A stretch of 12,080 nt of DNA from Accumulibacter sp. GTDB taxonomy: Bacteria; Pseudomonadota; Gammaproteobacteria; Burkholderiales; Rhodocyclaceae. Position numbers and translations under genes: made by a program. Below the pieces are notes generated by a model that did not search any database, was not told the origin of the DNA, and was given only the letters and a program-made list of their open reading frames with translations. The stretch lies in assembly GCA_031264825.1 (NCBI GenBank), contig JAISDL010000181.1, positions 1-12,080 on the forward strand. Direction: 5' to 3'. This document shows positions 4,065 to 11,300 of this stretch, one piece after another; the stretch's first letter is position 1; every line of letters starts with the position of its first letter.

Positions 4065-4916
4065 ATGCGATTTTTCAGGCGATTGACCTTCCTCATCCCG
4101 CTCTGTCTGGGCGCGATGGTCTTCGCCTACAGCAGTACCTCATTATGGAAGGAAAAACGCGTCGACGCGTCCCCCGAGATCGCCGTCGCGTTGCCGCTCT
4201 TCGTCCAAGTCTTGATGTCGGGCGGCGACCGTTTTCTCGCGGCCAACTTGGGTTCCGTCCGAACGCTGGTTACCGAATCGGCAAAAATGCAGCCTGAAGA
4301 ATACAGGATACTCGCCAAGTTGCAGGTCGACGTGTCGTGGCTCAACCCTGCACACGAGGACAATTACTACACGGCTTCCGCGATTCTCCCTTGGAACGGC
4401 GAGGTCGACGCGGCGCAGACGGTGCTTCGTCGCGCGAGTTTGGCACGACCCTTCGATCTTTACCCTCCGTTTTACTACGCGTTCAACCTTGTTTACTTCA
4501 AAAACGACCCGATCGAAGCGTCCGCGTGGCTGCGCGCGCGCGCGCCAATGCTTCCGAACGCTGACGAACGCCTGATGCTGGAGAACTTCGCCGCACGTTG
4601 GGTCGACCGCGCAAAAGACCTGAAGCTCGCGGTCGCCGTCGTCGAATCGATGGCAAAACAGGCAATGCGCAAGGATTTTCGAGAGTATCTGGAAACGCGT
4701 GCGCAGCGCTTGCGCGACCTCATTGCCCTGCGGGAAGCGGCGACCTCTTTTTTGAAAAAAAGAGGTCGCCCACCACAAACTTTAGAGCAATTGGTCAAAG
4801 AGCGTTTCATTCCACAGATACCTTCCGATCCCTTCGGCGCCGGATTCAAACTCGATTCCGAAGGAACGCCGATATTTGCTGGTGAGAGAGTCGATGTCTA
4901 CAGCAATAAATATTGA
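4065..4916 (+). CDS. Membrane-anchored helical protein between ABC genes (PilG-like by position)
   Basis: A 283-residue protein with one N-terminal membrane segment (residues 7-26) after MRFFRRL, so most of it should lie outside the inner membrane. Residues 80-215 are helical and TPR-like (LDVSWLNPAHEDNYYTAS region, then amphipathic helices). Near the C-terminus, RGRPPQTLEQLV followed by IPQIPSDPFG resembles the end of type II pseudopilins of the GspG kind (yP.sLeeLv...lP.DPwG). Position between an ABC permease and an ATPase beside pilA suggests the role of Myxococcus PilG. No clear Shine-Dalgarno is seen, so translation may be coupled to the permease gene 10 nt upstream. The 3' end overlaps the ATPase gene by 23 bp. 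A long perfect inverted repeat lies inside the gene (4739-4770). Confidence 0.7.
   Translation: MRFFRRLTFLIPLCLGAMVFAYSSTSLWKEKRVDASPEIAVALPLFVQVLMSGGDRFLAANLGSVRTLVTESAKMQPEEYRILAKLQVDVSWLNPAHEDNYYTASAILPWNGEVDAAQTVLRRASLARPFDLYPPFYYAFNLVYFKNDPIEASAWLRARAPMLPNADERLMLENFAARWVDRAKDLKLAVAVVESMAKQAMRKDFREYLETRAQRLRDLIALREAATSFLKKRGRPPQTLEQLVKERFIPQIPSDPFGAGFKLDSEGTPIFAGERVDVYSNKY
4739..4770. repeat. Perfect 15-bp inverted repeat inside a coding sequence
   Basis: Left arm GGCGACCTCTTTTTT (4739-4753) and its exact complement at 4756-4770 are separated by 2 nt. In RNA it would form a long hairpin with nine GC-containing pairs at the base and an A-U upper stem. It codes for residues 225-236 (SFLKKRGR region), near the end of the PilG-like gene and about 125 bp before the ATPase start. 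Confidence 0.85.
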
Positions 4917-5805
4917 AAACCTTAGCAAGACCTATCCTCGTTCGTGGAAGAGCGCGCCGATGCTTGCCGTCAAGGACATTTCACTCTCGATCGGCGAGGG
5001 TGAGACTTTCGGATTCATCGGACCGAACGGCGCCGGGAAAAGCACGACGATCAAGATTTTGACCGGCGTTCTTTCCGCGACGAGCGGGCGCGCCGAGTTG
5101 TTCGGCTGCGACGTTTCCAAGCCGGAAGCGCGTCGGGGCTTGGGCTACGTTCCTGAGAATCCGAGCGTTTACGACTTTTTGACGCCACTCGAAATCCTCA
5201 AGATGGGGATGCATCTTCACAAGACGAAGGTCGACGACGAAACGCGGCATTGTCTCGAATGGCTCGACCGCTTTGCGCTCGCACACGTGGCGAACAAGAC
5301 GGTGCGGACCTTCTCGAAGGGGATGACGCAACGCGTCGCGCTCGCGCACGCGCTTGCGATCAGGCCGCGGCTCCTGATACTCGACGAGCCGCTGTCGGGG
5401 CTTGACCCCGTCGGACGAAAAGACGTCGTCGACATCCTCGACGAATTCCGGCGCGGCGGCGGGACGCTGTTTTTTTCGTCGCACGTGCTCCACGACGTCG
5501 AGGCGATCGCCGACCGTTTTTGCCTGATCCACCGCGGAGAACTCTTGACGATCCGTTCGCCGAAGGAGATTCTCGCCGACCAAGCCGACCGTTACGTCGT
5601 CCGCTATCGCACGAACACGCCGATCGAAGCGAGTAAAGAGTTGCGATCGGGCCTGTACGTCGTCGAAACGGATATTTCGGGGATGGCGGACCTCATTTCC
5701 AGGGTGCTGGCGGGTGGTGGGATCATCCAGAGCGTACAACCGAAAGCCTCGCTCGAAGCGGTCTTTTTCAGGACCATCGCGTCCGTGCAGGAGAGCGGCG
5801 AGTGA
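4894..5805 (+). CDS. ABC transporter ATP-binding protein (probable pilus-locus transporter, PilH-like)
   Basis: A 303-residue ATPase starting MSTAINIENLSKTY. Motifs: Walker A GPNGAGKST (43-51), Q-loop region GYVPENPSVYDFLTP (Glu in place of Gln, as in several ABC-2 ATPases), signature FSKGMTQR (140-147), Walker B LLILDEP (160-166), D-loop SGLD, and switch His197 in SSH. Residues about 215-303 form the C-terminal extension usual in ABC-2 ATPases. A TTG at 4876 in frame is possible, but ATG 4894 is better: it follows GGTGAG by 7 nt and begins at the usual domain edge. It overlaps the preceding gene by 23 bp and the next gene by 4 bp (GTGA), so it is translationally coupled on both sides. Its last 186 bp (5620-5805) recur at 7608-7793. 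Confidence 0.88.
   Translation: MSTAINIENLSKTYPRSWKSAPMLAVKDISLSIGEGETFGFIGPNGAGKSTTIKILTGVLSATSGRAELFGCDVSKPEARRGLGYVPENPSVYDFLTPLEILKMGMHLHKTKVDDETRHCLEWLDRFALAHVANKTVRTFSKGMTQRVALAHALAIRPRLLILDEPLSGLDPVGRKDVVDILDEFRRGGGTLFFSSHVLHDVEAIADRFCLIHRGELLTIRSPKEILADQADRYVVRYRTNTPIEASKELRSGLYVVETDISGMADLISRVLAGGGIIQSVQPKASLEAVFFRTIASVQESGE
5620..5805 (+). repeat. Direct repeat copy 1: ABC ATPase 3' end
   Basis: Aligned by eye without gaps to 7608-7793, with about 159 of 186 bases identical. The homology continues beyond the repeat into the paired glycosyltransferase genes, including the GTGA stop/start overlap. It marks the left end of the block that was duplicated in tandem. Confidence 0.85.
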
Positions 5806-7433
5806 GTACCGACGATTCGACACAAGGGAACCGAAAGCTTCAAACCATTCTGCTTTTCTCGCTGTGTCTCGTTTTCTCTCTGTATTTCCAGACTTTATAC
5901 CAATCATACTTTGCAGACGATTACCTCTATCTCTCGTTCAATAATCACCTCCTGCGCAATGCTTCCTGGGCCGAAATCCATAAGCTTTTGTTTGAACGCG
6001 CGAACGCATGGGAATTCTTGCCGCTCCGCGACCTGACCTATTGGCTCGACTTCCGCCTCTTTGGCGATGAACTCGCCGGTTTTCATCTCACGAACCTCAT
6101 CTGGTACGCGCTTTCGATCGGCGGCGCGTATTGCTTGTTTTTTCAACTGATCCTTTTTTGCCACCCGCATTGGGAAAAACGCGTGACAACGCTTTCGTTC
6201 GCGGGCGCGCTTCTTTTCGCCGCGCACCCGGCGCACGTCGAGGCCGTCGCCTGGGTCGCCTCGCGCAAAGACTTGGTCGCTGCTTCCTTGGGTTTATTCT
6301 CGCTCGCGCTCCTCGCACACGCGATGTATCACGGTCGCCCGTGGCGCGAAGTCCTTGTGTCGGCTTTTCTGTTTTTCCTGGCGTGCTTCGGGAAAAGCAC
6401 GACGGTTGCGTATGTGATTTTCGCCGGTGTTCTGTTGTGCATCGGCGATCGGTCACGTGAAAAAGGCGCTGGAGAACTCGCCGGACTCTTGTTGTTTTTT
6501 TCGCTGGCGGCCTTGGTGAGTTTCATTCATATCCGCGTCGGGGCAGACACGGGAGTTCACGTCGAAAACTATCCGGGGGTTTTTGCGATGGTCGAGCGCG
6601 CGTCGCGTATCTTGACCGCGCTGACCGGCATCCTGCTGTTTCCCTACCCGATGCGCCTATATTACGACGTTTATCAGTATGGCGCGTGGCACTGGCTTGT
6701 GAGTGGGGGCGTTGTGGCGTCGGGACTCGTGGCCTTGCACATCCTGATGAAACAGCGCTCGCTTTCGGCACTCGGAGTCGTTCTCATGCTTTCGCCGACG
6801 CTCATTTATTTGCAATTCATTCCGTTTTCCACGTGGTCGATGGCGAGCGAGCGTTTCGTCTTCATCTCGGTAGCCGGCTTGTCGCTCTTGGTGATCGACT
6901 TTCTCGGTCGGTTCGAAAAACTACGTACGGTCTGCGTCGTCCTCGCCGCCTTGATCATCCCCTGCGCGGTGGTAACGTCGTTGAGAATCGGCGAATGGGG
7001 AAGTGACGGGATATACGATATGTACGATATTGAACGCAAACATCAGCCGAATTTTCACGTCACCGTTTTTGACAGGATTTTCCCAAGGCTGGTTATGGCG
7101 AAACGTTACGAAGAGGCGAAAACCCTTGCACAAGGGCTTGGCAGACCCTACATCGTCGACGCCATGCTCCGATATCTCGACGCTCATGAGGCGTATACAC
7201 CTTTCCGAAAACTTTCACCAAGCGAGGCAATGAAACCCGAACTGAAAAATTTGCGGGAAAACTTCTGCGAAAAATCGGGGAAACTGCATGAATCGACCCA
7301 AAAAGGGCGCGAACAACAGCGGGTCGAGCACGATATCTCGTTTTATTATACGATGAATGTCATTGCATCCATGTCTGAAGCCTATGACGATCTCGGTTAT
7401 GAAAAGCTGTCTTGCAAACCGGGAAACAATTGA
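5802..7433 (+). CDS. Multi-pass GT-C glycosyltransferase, TMTC/O-mannosyltransferase-like, paralog 1
   Basis: A 543-residue protein with about ten membrane segments over residues 14-430 and a soluble C-terminal helical part (about 435-543). Family-like landmarks: FADD (37-40), the acidic pair in the first external loop expected of GT-C enzymes, FLPLRDLTYWLD (72-83), FGDELAGFHLTN (87-98), FAAHPAHVEAVAWVASRKDL (139-158), and MASERFVFISVAG. TMTC-type proteins share the HP.H.EAVAW..~RKDL signature. They move sugars, typically mannose, from a lipid-phosphate carrier to Ser/Thr on exported proteins, so this is a candidate pilin or surface-protein glycosyltransferase. Unlike eukaryotic TMTCs it has no obvious TPR tail. 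The GTG start is backed by AGGAG 8 nt upstream and overlaps the ATPase stop (GTGA). Confidence 0.75.
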   Translation: MSTDDSTQGNRKLQTILLFSLCLVFSLYFQTLYQSYFADDYLYLSFNNHLLRNASWAEIHKLLFERANAWEFLPLRDLTYWLDFRLFGDELAGFHLTNLIWYALSIGGAYCLFFQLILFCHPHWEKRVTTLSFAGALLFAAHPAHVEAVAWVASRKDLVAASLGLFSLALLAHAMYHGRPWREVLVSAFLFFLACFGKSTTVAYVIFAGVLLCIGDRSREKGAGELAGLLLFFSLAALVSFIHIRVGADTGVHVENYPGVFAMVERASRILTALTGILLFPYPMRLYYDVYQYGAWHWLVSGGVVASGLVALHILMKQRSLSALGVVLMLSPTLIYLQFIPFSTWSMASERFVFISVAGLSLLVIDFLGRFEKLRTVCVVLAALIIPCAVVTSLRIGEWGSDGIYDMYDIERKHQPNFHVTVFDRIFPRLVMAKRYEEAKTLAQGLGRPYIVDAMLRYLDAHEAYTPFRKLSPSEAMKPELKNLRENFCEKSGKLHESTQKGREQQRVEHDISFYYTMNVIASMSEAYDDLGYEKLSCKPGNN

Positions 7434-7454
7434 TTCAAGTCGCGACGGCATAAA

Positions 7455-7793
7455 GTGAACGCAGAAAGCGCTGAAAACATAGCAGGTTCGATAAAAGAAC
7501 GTCGACCTCCCCGCATTCTCTGCAACACATGGGCTTCAGTTTTTTGCGCGTATCTGCGGACACTTTTTCAGCAGATATTCGCGGACGACGAGGGTTATAA
7601 ATTCCGTCCGATCGGGACGAGTACGGAATTGCGATCGGGTTTGTACGCCGTCGAAACAGATATTTCTGGCATGGCGTACCTTATTTCCAGGGTGCTGGCG
7701 GGCGGCGGAATCGTCCAGAGCGTCCAGCCGAAAGCCTCGCTCGAAACGGTTTTTTTCAGGACCATTGCGTCCGCACAGGAGAACGGCAAGTGA
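7455..7793 (+). pseudogene. Chimeric relic: glycosyltransferase N-terminus fused to ABC ATPase C-terminus
   Basis: An open frame of 112 codons from GTG 7455 that joins two truncated genes. VFCAYLRTLFQQIFADDEGY (encoded at 7539-7598) matches VFCAYLRTLFQQPFADDEIY of glycosyltransferase paralog 3, with 50 of 60 bases identical to 9710-9769. From 7608 the frame continues as the last 61 residues of the upstream ABC ATPase (ELRSGLYAVETDISGMAYLI and onward). Of the final 57 residues, 49 are identical. The frame is uninterrupted and still overlaps the next gene by GTGA. GTG 7455 lacks a Shine-Dalgarno, and the product lacks both ATP-binding motifs and any complete GT domain. It is most likely a duplication by-product. 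A role as a short leader that couples translation into paralog 2 is possible. Confidence 0.8.
7608..7793 (+). repeat. Direct repeat copy 2: displaced ABC ATPase 3' end
   Basis: Gap-free counterpart of 5620-5805. It keeps the reading frame, the AGGAG site (7777-7781) and the GTGA overlap feeding the second glycosyltransferase. The left boundary is sharp at about 7608, where sequence switches to the paralog-3-like segment. Confidence 0.85.
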
Positions 7794-9508
7794 GTACCGA
7801 CGATTCGGCACAGGGGAACCGAAGGCTTCAAACCATTCTGCTTTTCTCGCTGTGCCTCGTTTTCTCTCTGTATTTTCCAACCTTGTACCACCTCCGTTTT
7901 GCGGACGATGACATCTATCTTTCGTCCGGCAATCTGCTTTTGCACGAAATGCAGTGGACGGAGCTTTACAAGTTCCTTTTGGCACCTGCGAATCCTTGGG
8001 AATTCCTTCCGCTCCGCGACCTGACATATTGGCTCGATTTTCGTTTGTTCGGCAGCGATTTTGCCGGTTTTCATCTCACGAACCTCGTTTGGTACGCGCT
8101 CTCGATCGGCGCTACGTATGCCTTATTCTTTCAACTGATCCTTTTTTGTCGCCCGGATTGGGAAAAACGCGCGTCGACGCTTTCGCTCGCGGGCGCGCTT
8201 CTTTTCGCCGCGCACCCGACGCACGTCGAGGCCGTCGCCTGGATTGCCTCGCGAAAAGATCTCATCGCCGGGTCTTTGAGTTTATTCTCGCTCGCGCTCT
8301 TGGCGCACGCGATGCGTCACGGCCGCCCGTGGCGTGAAGTCCTCGTGTCGGCGTTTCTGTTTTTCCTGGCGTGTTTCGGCAAAAGCGCCGCAGTTTCGTA
8401 TGTGATTTTAGCGGTCGTCCTGCTATGTGTCGACGATTCACTGTGTGAAAAATTCGCCGGTGACGATATCGAAGGATATTCCAGGAAATTCTCAGGGGCA
8501 TTCTCCAGAATATTCTCAAAAAATTGCGTGGGTAAATTCGCAGCGATTGTCTTGTTTATTGTTCTGGCCGCGTTCGCGAGCTTCATTCATATGCGCGTCG
8601 GTGCGAATACCGGCGTACGGATTGAAAATCACCCGGGTCTTTTCGCCATGATCGAGCGCGCGTCACGCATTCTGAGCGCATTGACCGGAATCATCGTCTG
8701 TCCGTACCCGATGCGCTTTTATTACGACGTTTATCAGTACGGCGCGTGGCACTGGATTGTAAGCGGGTGCGTCGTGGCCTCGGGACTCGTAGCCCTGTGC
8801 ATCCTGATGAAGCGGCGTTCGCTTTCAGCGCTCGGCGTCGCTCTGATGTTTTCGCCGATGCTCGTTTATTTACAGTTCACTCCGTTTTCCACGTGGTCGA
8901 TGGCGAGCGAGCGTTTCGTTTTCGTTTCGGTCGCGGGGTTGGCGCTACTCTTGATCGACATTCTGGGACGTTTCACGAAGCCGCGCACGATGGGAATCGT
9001 TCTGGCCGCGCTGGTCATCCCCTGTTCCGTCGCGACGTGGTCGCGAATCGAGCAATGGGGGGGTACCGGGATATACGATCTTCTGAATATCGAATACGAA
9101 TATCAGCCGAATTTTTCCACGGCTATTTCAACCAGAATTTCTCCACGACTGGTCCTTGCACAGCGCTATGGAGAGGCAAGAGAACTTGCGCGGCGGCTTG
9201 GAAGACCGTATGCCGTCGATTCCATGCTTCGCTACATCGACGCGCATGAGGCGTATACGCCCTTCCGAAAACTGTCTGCGGAAGAAGCGATGATGCCCGA
9301 TTTGAAAGACATGCGAGAAAAATTCTGTGCCAAATCAATAGAATTCCGAGAATCGATCCATAGAAATTCAGCGCAGCTTCGGAACGAACCCGATATAACA
9401 TATATTGTCGTCATGAAAAACATCGGGGAGTTTTCAAAAGGATATGATGAAATCGTAAACAAAAAATCGCTCTGCAATCCTGAAAATAAGGAGTCTCAGG
9501 GAAAATAA
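7790..9508 (+). CDS. Multi-pass GT-C glycosyltransferase, TMTC/O-mannosyltransferase-like, paralog 2
   Basis: A 572-residue close relative of paralog 1. It shares most residues from MSTDDS-QGNR onward, including FADD (37-40), FLPLRDLTYWLDFRLFG, GFHLTNLVWYALSIG, FAAHPTHVEAVAWIASRKDL and ASERFVFVSVAG. The HPAHVE motif is HPTHVE here. The main difference is an insertion near residues 223-250 in a loop between membrane segments, with a four-unit tetrapeptide repeat (YSRK, FSGA, FSRI, FSKN). The C-terminal soluble part (about 455-572) has diverged most. AGGAG lies 8 nt before the GTG start, which overlaps the stop of the chimeric relic. The gene is intact. Retention of all motifs argues that it is functional, perhaps with a different acceptor or sugar. 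Confidence 0.75.
   Translation: MSTDDSAQGNRRLQTILLFSLCLVFSLYFPTLYHLRFADDDIYLSSGNLLLHEMQWTELYKFLLAPANPWEFLPLRDLTYWLDFRLFGSDFAGFHLTNLVWYALSIGATYALFFQLILFCRPDWEKRASTLSLAGALLFAAHPTHVEAVAWIASRKDLIAGSLSLFSLALLAHAMRHGRPWREVLVSAFLFFLACFGKSAAVSYVILAVVLLCVDDSLCEKFAGDDIEGYSRKFSGAFSRIFSKNCVGKFAAIVLFIVLAAFASFIHMRVGANTGVRIENHPGLFAMIERASRILSALTGIIVCPYPMRFYYDVYQYGAWHWIVSGCVVASGLVALCILMKRRSLSALGVALMFSPMLVYLQFTPFSTWSMASERFVFVSVAGLALLLIDILGRFTKPRTMGIVLAALVIPCSVATWSRIEQWGGTGIYDLLNIEYEYQPNFSTAISTRISPRLVLAQRYGEARELARRLGRPYAVDSMLRYIDAHEAYTPFRKLSAEEAMMPDLKDMREKFCAKSIEFRESIHRNSAQLRNEPDITYIVVMKNIGEFSKGYDEIVNKKSLCNPENKESQGK
8477..8524 (+). repeat. Imperfect 12-bp tandem repeat (4 units) in paralog 2
   Basis: Four in-frame 12-bp units, each beginning TAT/TTC-TCC/TCA, encode YSRK-FSGA-FSRI-FSKN (residues 230-245). 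The other two paralogs lack this segment. It is unusually AT-rich for the gene, suggesting recent expansion of a short motif in a loop. Confidence 0.7.
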
Positions 9509-9512
9509 ACAA

Positions 9513-9544
9513 ATGACGAGATAGACTTCCGCCCCTCTCGTCAT
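9513..9544. terminator. Inverted repeat after paralog 2, weak terminator or control element
   Basis: ATGACGAGA and TCTCGTCAT (9513-9521 and 9536-9544) form a 9-bp stem with a 14-nt loop just after the paralog 2 stop (9508). No T tract follows. The 120-nt gap 9509-9628 is the only sizeable space between the tandem glycosyltransferases apart from the relic. It could hold a partial terminator or a promoter for paralog 3, but no convincing promoter is visible. Confidence 0.35.
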
Positions 9545-9628
9545 GCTCGAGCGCGCGCCTTAGCCTTATCTTCGCAGAACTGGCGAGGCGCGAAAACGGC
9601 GATAGTCAGGAAAAACGCGGAGGCGGAC

Positions 9629-11263
9629 ATGATGAATCACAAAAACCCGACAAGCTCGATGAAAAAAAGCCAGCCTTTCCGCAATACTCTTACTTTGGCG
9701 CTGTTACTCGTTTTTTGCGCGTACCTGCGGACGCTTTTTCAGCAGCCCTTTGCCGACGATGAGATTTATCTCGCGTTTTCGAATAGTCTCTTGCGCCAAG
9801 CGCCTTTTTCGGAACTCTACCGGTTTTTTCTGGAACCGGCGAATCCCTGGGAGTTTCTCCCTTTGCGCGATTTTACGTACTGGCTCGATTTTCGTCTGTT
9901 CGGCGACGAGTTCGTCGGCTTCCACGCCTCGAATCTCGTCTGGTACGCGCTCTCGCTCGCGGGCGCGTTTTGCTTTTTTCGTGAAAGCGTCGTTTTTTGC
10001 CGTCCCGACTGGAAGGGGCGCGCGGGGATTCTCTCTCTGGCGGGCGCGCTTCTTTTCGCCGCGCACCCGGCGCACGTCGAGGTCGCGGCGGGGGTCGCGT
10101 CGCGCAAGGACTTGATCGCCGGAACGCTCGGGTTTTTCTCGTTTGCCTTACTGATCAACGCGATGCGTGACGAAGGACCGCGCCGAAGGCATGGAAAGAT
10201 CGTCGCCTCGGCGTTGCTTCTTTTTCTCGCGTGTTTCGGGAAAGCTTCCGCGACAGCTTATCTCGTCGTCGCGAGCGCGATTCTGTGCGCCGGAATTCGA
10301 ACTTCGAAAAACAGGGCGGAAAAATTCGGGAGCCTCTTCTTGTTCTGGGGTTTGATCAGTCTCGCGTGCGTGATTCACGCCAAGGTCGGCGCGAGTACGG
10401 GGATTCATATCGAAAACGCCCCCGGCGTATTTGCGATGATTGATCGCGCCTCAAGAATCACGAGCGCATTGACCGGGATTCTTCTCTTTCCCTGGCCGAT
10501 GCGCTTTTACTACGACGTTTACGGCCTCGGCAACTGGCATTGGCTCTTCAGCGTCGGCGCACTCGCCTTGAGCCTCATAGCATTCCATCGGCTGACGAAA
10601 AAACCCGAACTCTGGGCGATCGGCGTCATTCTTGTTTTTTCGCCGATGGCGGTCTACTTGCAGTTCGCGCCGTTTTCCACGTGGTCGCTTGCGAGCGAGC
10701 GCTTCGTCTTCGTCTCGGTCGCGGGCTTGTCCTTGCTCCTCATCGATTTCATCGGGCGAATGAGGAAACCCGGTATGATCGGTGCGTGCGTCGCCGCGCT
10801 CGTTTTGCCCTGCGCGCTCGTGACGTGGCAGAGAATCGACGCGTGGGACGGCTTGGGACACGCCCTCCTCGACGCCGAGTACTGGTACCAGCCGGACTTC
10901 CACAACGCGATCCGCGACCGGATTCTCTTTACGCTGATTCCCGAAAAGCGGCACGATGAGGCGCGGATGCTGGCGAATCGCTTACAGCGTGGCTACGCCG
11001 TCGACGCGATGCTCAAGATGATCGACGCCGATCTGGCCTACGCTCCCCTCCGCGAGCGTTCGCCATCCGAGATCGACGACAGCGATGCGGCACAAAAGTT
11101 CTGCGAAACTTCCGCGCGGCTCAGGGAATCGATCGCCGACGGTCGAGGGCGGATACTGACCGAGACGGACATTTCGTACAACAGCATTCTCAATATGCTG
11201 GAGCGCGCTCAAAAATTCCGTTTCGGTAACGAAAAGCGAATTTGTCCCGTTGAAACGAAATGA
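9629..11263 (+). CDS. Multi-pass GT-C glycosyltransferase, TMTC/O-mannosyltransferase-like, paralog 3
   Basis: A 544-residue third copy, more distant from paralogs 1 and 2 than they are from each other. Landmarks are kept: FADDE (41-45), FLPLRDFTYWLDFRLFG, GFHASNLVWYAL, FAAHPAHVEVAAGVASRKDL (the usual EAVAW is EVAAG here), YYDVYGLGNWHW, and LASERFVFVSVAG. About ten membrane segments are followed by a soluble C-terminal part. Loss of the W in EAVAW may mark a shifted specificity. GGAGG (9619-9623) precedes ATG 9629 by 5 nt and ATG 9632 by 8 nt, so either could be used. There is no ABC tail upstream, unlike copies 1 and 2. The gene ends 37 nt from the convergent ligase-like gene. A short AT-rich hairpin (AACGAA-N5-TTCGTT, 11254-11270) spans the stop codon. 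Confidence 0.75.
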   Translation: MMNHKNPTSSMKKSQPFRNTLTLALLLVFCAYLRTLFQQPFADDEIYLAFSNSLLRQAPFSELYRFFLEPANPWEFLPLRDFTYWLDFRLFGDEFVGFHASNLVWYALSLAGAFCFFRESVVFCRPDWKGRAGILSLAGALLFAAHPAHVEVAAGVASRKDLIAGTLGFFSFALLINAMRDEGPRRRHGKIVASALLLFLACFGKASATAYLVVASAILCAGIRTSKNRAEKFGSLFLFWGLISLACVIHAKVGASTGIHIENAPGVFAMIDRASRITSALTGILLFPWPMRFYYDVYGLGNWHWLFSVGALALSLIAFHRLTKKPELWAIGVILVFSPMAVYLQFAPFSTWSLASERFVFVSVAGLSLLLIDFIGRMRKPGMIGACVAALVLPCALVTWQRIDAWDGLGHALLDAEYWYQPDFHNAIRDRILFTLIPEKRHDEARMLANRLQRGYAVDAMLKMIDADLAYAPLRERSPSEIDDSDAAQKFCETSARLRESIADGRGRILTETDISYNSILNMLERAQKFRFGNEKRICPVETK

Positions 11264-11300
11264 CTTCGTTATACACCGCCGATCCCATGACTACGCTTTA

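Noticed and set aside
3365..4096. Minus-strand open frame of 243 codons opposite the ABC-2 permease
   Set aside because: Highly charged, Arg/Glu-rich product without any recognisable motif, exactly antisense to a clear membrane protein with its own ribosome site.
4876..4893. TTG at 4876 as the start of the ABC ATPase
   Set aside because: It would add only MLVRES before the usual domain start. ATG 4894 has a GGTGAG site at suitable spacing.
4981..5907. Minus-strand open frame of 308 codons opposite the ABC ATPase
   Set aside because: The plus strand carries all ABC ATPase motifs. The minus product is a charged shadow and crosses the gene border.
5802..11263. Insertion sequence or transposon responsible for the glycosyltransferase duplication
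   Set aside because: No transposase, terminal inverted repeats or target duplications are seen. Direct repeats extend through homologous coding regions, as expected from unequal recombination.
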